24,916 nt of DNA from JAQIBY01 sp964527535 (GTDB lineage Bacteria; Bacteroidota; Bacteroidia; Bacteroidales; ML635J-15), in the NCBI GenBank assembly GCA_964527535.1, contig CAZGPW010000103.1, positions 1-24,916 of the forward strand. The letters are read 5' to 3'. The translations under genes and the position numbers were made by a program. This document shows positions 24,801 to 24,916 of this stretch, in pieces (position 1 is the first letter of the stretch; each line of letters opens with the position of its first letter). The notes below the pieces were generated by a model that was not told the origin of the DNA, made no database searches, and worked only from the letters and a program-made list of their open reading frames with translations.

Positions 24801-24916
24801 TTCCTGACCATTGTAAAATCGTTCCGGGCAGGCTGTGTTCGACATTAAGGTCGATCTGATTACCACAAACGATGGTATCGTTCCCTGCAAAAGGCATGGG
24901 GTCCTGGTTAAAATCC
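21889..24916 (-). CDS. Type IX secretion cargo protein with repeated Ig-like modules (5' end missing)
   Basis: The frame stays open to the right edge (codons before the first internal ATG at 24897 read DFNQDP), so the N terminus lies outside the window. About 1008 residues are visible. They contain six or so modules of 80-110 residues that each open with an AG-x-[ND]-x-x-x-CG motif: FAGNDTIVCG, AFAGANDEPEICG, AFAGNNNSVCG, SAGDDFDVCG and ANAGNDTLFCG. A PKD-like domain follows (WYFDDGES, HIYTEPN). The last 90 residues (VPNIFTPNGDGINDFF ... VNRWGRNIYEW ... GVYFYIIKG) are a gliding-motility-type C-terminal sorting domain. The protein is exported across the outer membrane by the type IX system and is probably a surface adhesin. 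The stop is 32 bp from that of the convergent PorE-like gene, and no PorP/SprF gene is adjacent on this side. Confidence 0.85.
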   Translation of the reverse strand, partial: DFNQDPMPFAGNDTIVCGNQIDLNVEHSLPGTILQWSGNADFNPATGTSTTVTVGTPGTYEFTLTEYNGSCYDHDNILVTFIQGPQPTIQNQIDSVCGLTYNLSVQNVNGEGIWTVYEDGNQIYPTFEDDEYPNTQVTVSNWTGTFRTVEFVWTETNAYQGVECSNDVSCIITFAKEVYAFAGANDEPEICGNEYTFDADTSGFGQHAYGTWIIPEGGTGYFTPDKHAPDATFTLTSMGSFGGNAQVTLPCYWIVSNNVCSEIDTINLTLYKKPDAFAGNNNSVCGLNYQLGAVFDLPVGSPDYTADGHWSTLPDNPSVSSFGDAYSDTTMVHVNTPGIYGFIWRENNSVYTSCNDRDTVWITFKANPVISAGDDFDVCGPETTLDAITDGFDGNWLPVSGVVFDDVNDPGTSVENHAGYGPVEFVWQESNDECTSQDAVTVTFWRKPTAELAMDPEDTAVCGRFFHLRAENPGSGVNGNWIAVPSNSVDFQDQEYDDIVEVTYYGHYDFYWVLSNHPDNEPPTFCSDTSEPWTVHFIEVPQANAGNDTLFCGLSGVLNAQISTESATGQWARFSTNVNFDDDTDPNTIVTSNVYTEGNPNYDAFTLEWTEDNYGCTDTDEILVRFARVPLADVTIIPPRCLGEPASIKANEDYHPFYDWEIYNGTVDSIWDPISDTTGEYRRLVHWPITSEDDTVHQISLQIESHYGCLSAINDTLVFEPGVPGYELEIFPDSCLLGKGGATFIPDSSMTGFRWIDTTGLDIEDPTDTIQRNIPAGTYHVSQVYPTLNQDYVTFYQEVFGDEICRDTFAITIDTVGMITADFEIAADIDVDALVAPEATVWFNNLSDGDELRTSNVWYFDDGESETNNDEQVEHIYTEPNDCYEPFLVVYARNLPECRDTALIDCIKVDDRSNLEVPNIFTPNGDGINDFFQVKAQTLRSFHGKIVNRWGRNIYEWDNYEDEEAGWNGKLSGGNYASTGVYFYIIKGEGIDGYEYNLQGPFHLIRNK

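Overview
The window comes from a member of the Bacteroidota, most likely an uncultured or environmental relative of the Marinilabiliales/Bacteroidales (rank below phylum is inference). The signs are type IX secretion cargo proteins with gliding-motility-type C-terminal domains, a PorE-like TPR/PD40/OmpA protein, Bacteroidota-type -7 boxes (TAnnTTTG) before several genes, few Shine-Dalgarno sequences, AT-rich intergenic DNA, and palindromic intergenic repeats of the kind common in this phylum.

Layout. 1-814 holds no convincing gene; it is a mosaic of hairpins and short repeats. 815-2725 (+) is a two-gene unit: a membrane-anchored Skp/OmpH-like coiled-coil protein and a family 2 glycosyltransferase. 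2788-4587 (-) is a secreted UshA-type 5'-nucleotidase/phosphoesterase. 4769-7295 (+) is a cation diffusion facilitator whose end overlaps the start of an unrecognised secreted protein of 557 residues. 7657-12903 (+) is a giant surface protein (1748 aa) with a DUF7948/SBBP-like front, a 253-residue module in two full copies plus a partial third, a SprB-like repeat and a type IX secretion C-terminal domain.

12952-18265 is a minus-strand metabolic block: iorA-iorB (2-oxoacid:ferredoxin oxidoreductase), a POT-family peptide transporter, then lipA-lipB (lipoate synthesis). Peptide uptake next to an aromatic 2-oxoacid oxidoreductase fits an amino-acid-fermenting lifestyle. 18577-18996 (-) is yjbQ. 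19271-21856 (+) encodes a PorE-like TPR-PD40-CRD-OmpA protein with an added C-terminal SPOR domain. Converging on it is the 3' part of a second type IX cargo gene, which runs off the right edge.

Most unusual items: the exact 759-bp intragenic tandem repeat, the OmpA-SPOR fusion beside a type IX cargo gene, the iorA product without its ferredoxin domain, the translationally overlapping transporter/unknown-protein pair, a duplicated 11-bp-arm dyad exactly 120 bp apart before the OmpA gene, and the multi-copy palindromic repeats in 1-814. I see no CRISPR array, tRNA, rRNA or transposase gene. No complete new defence or mobile system is evident.
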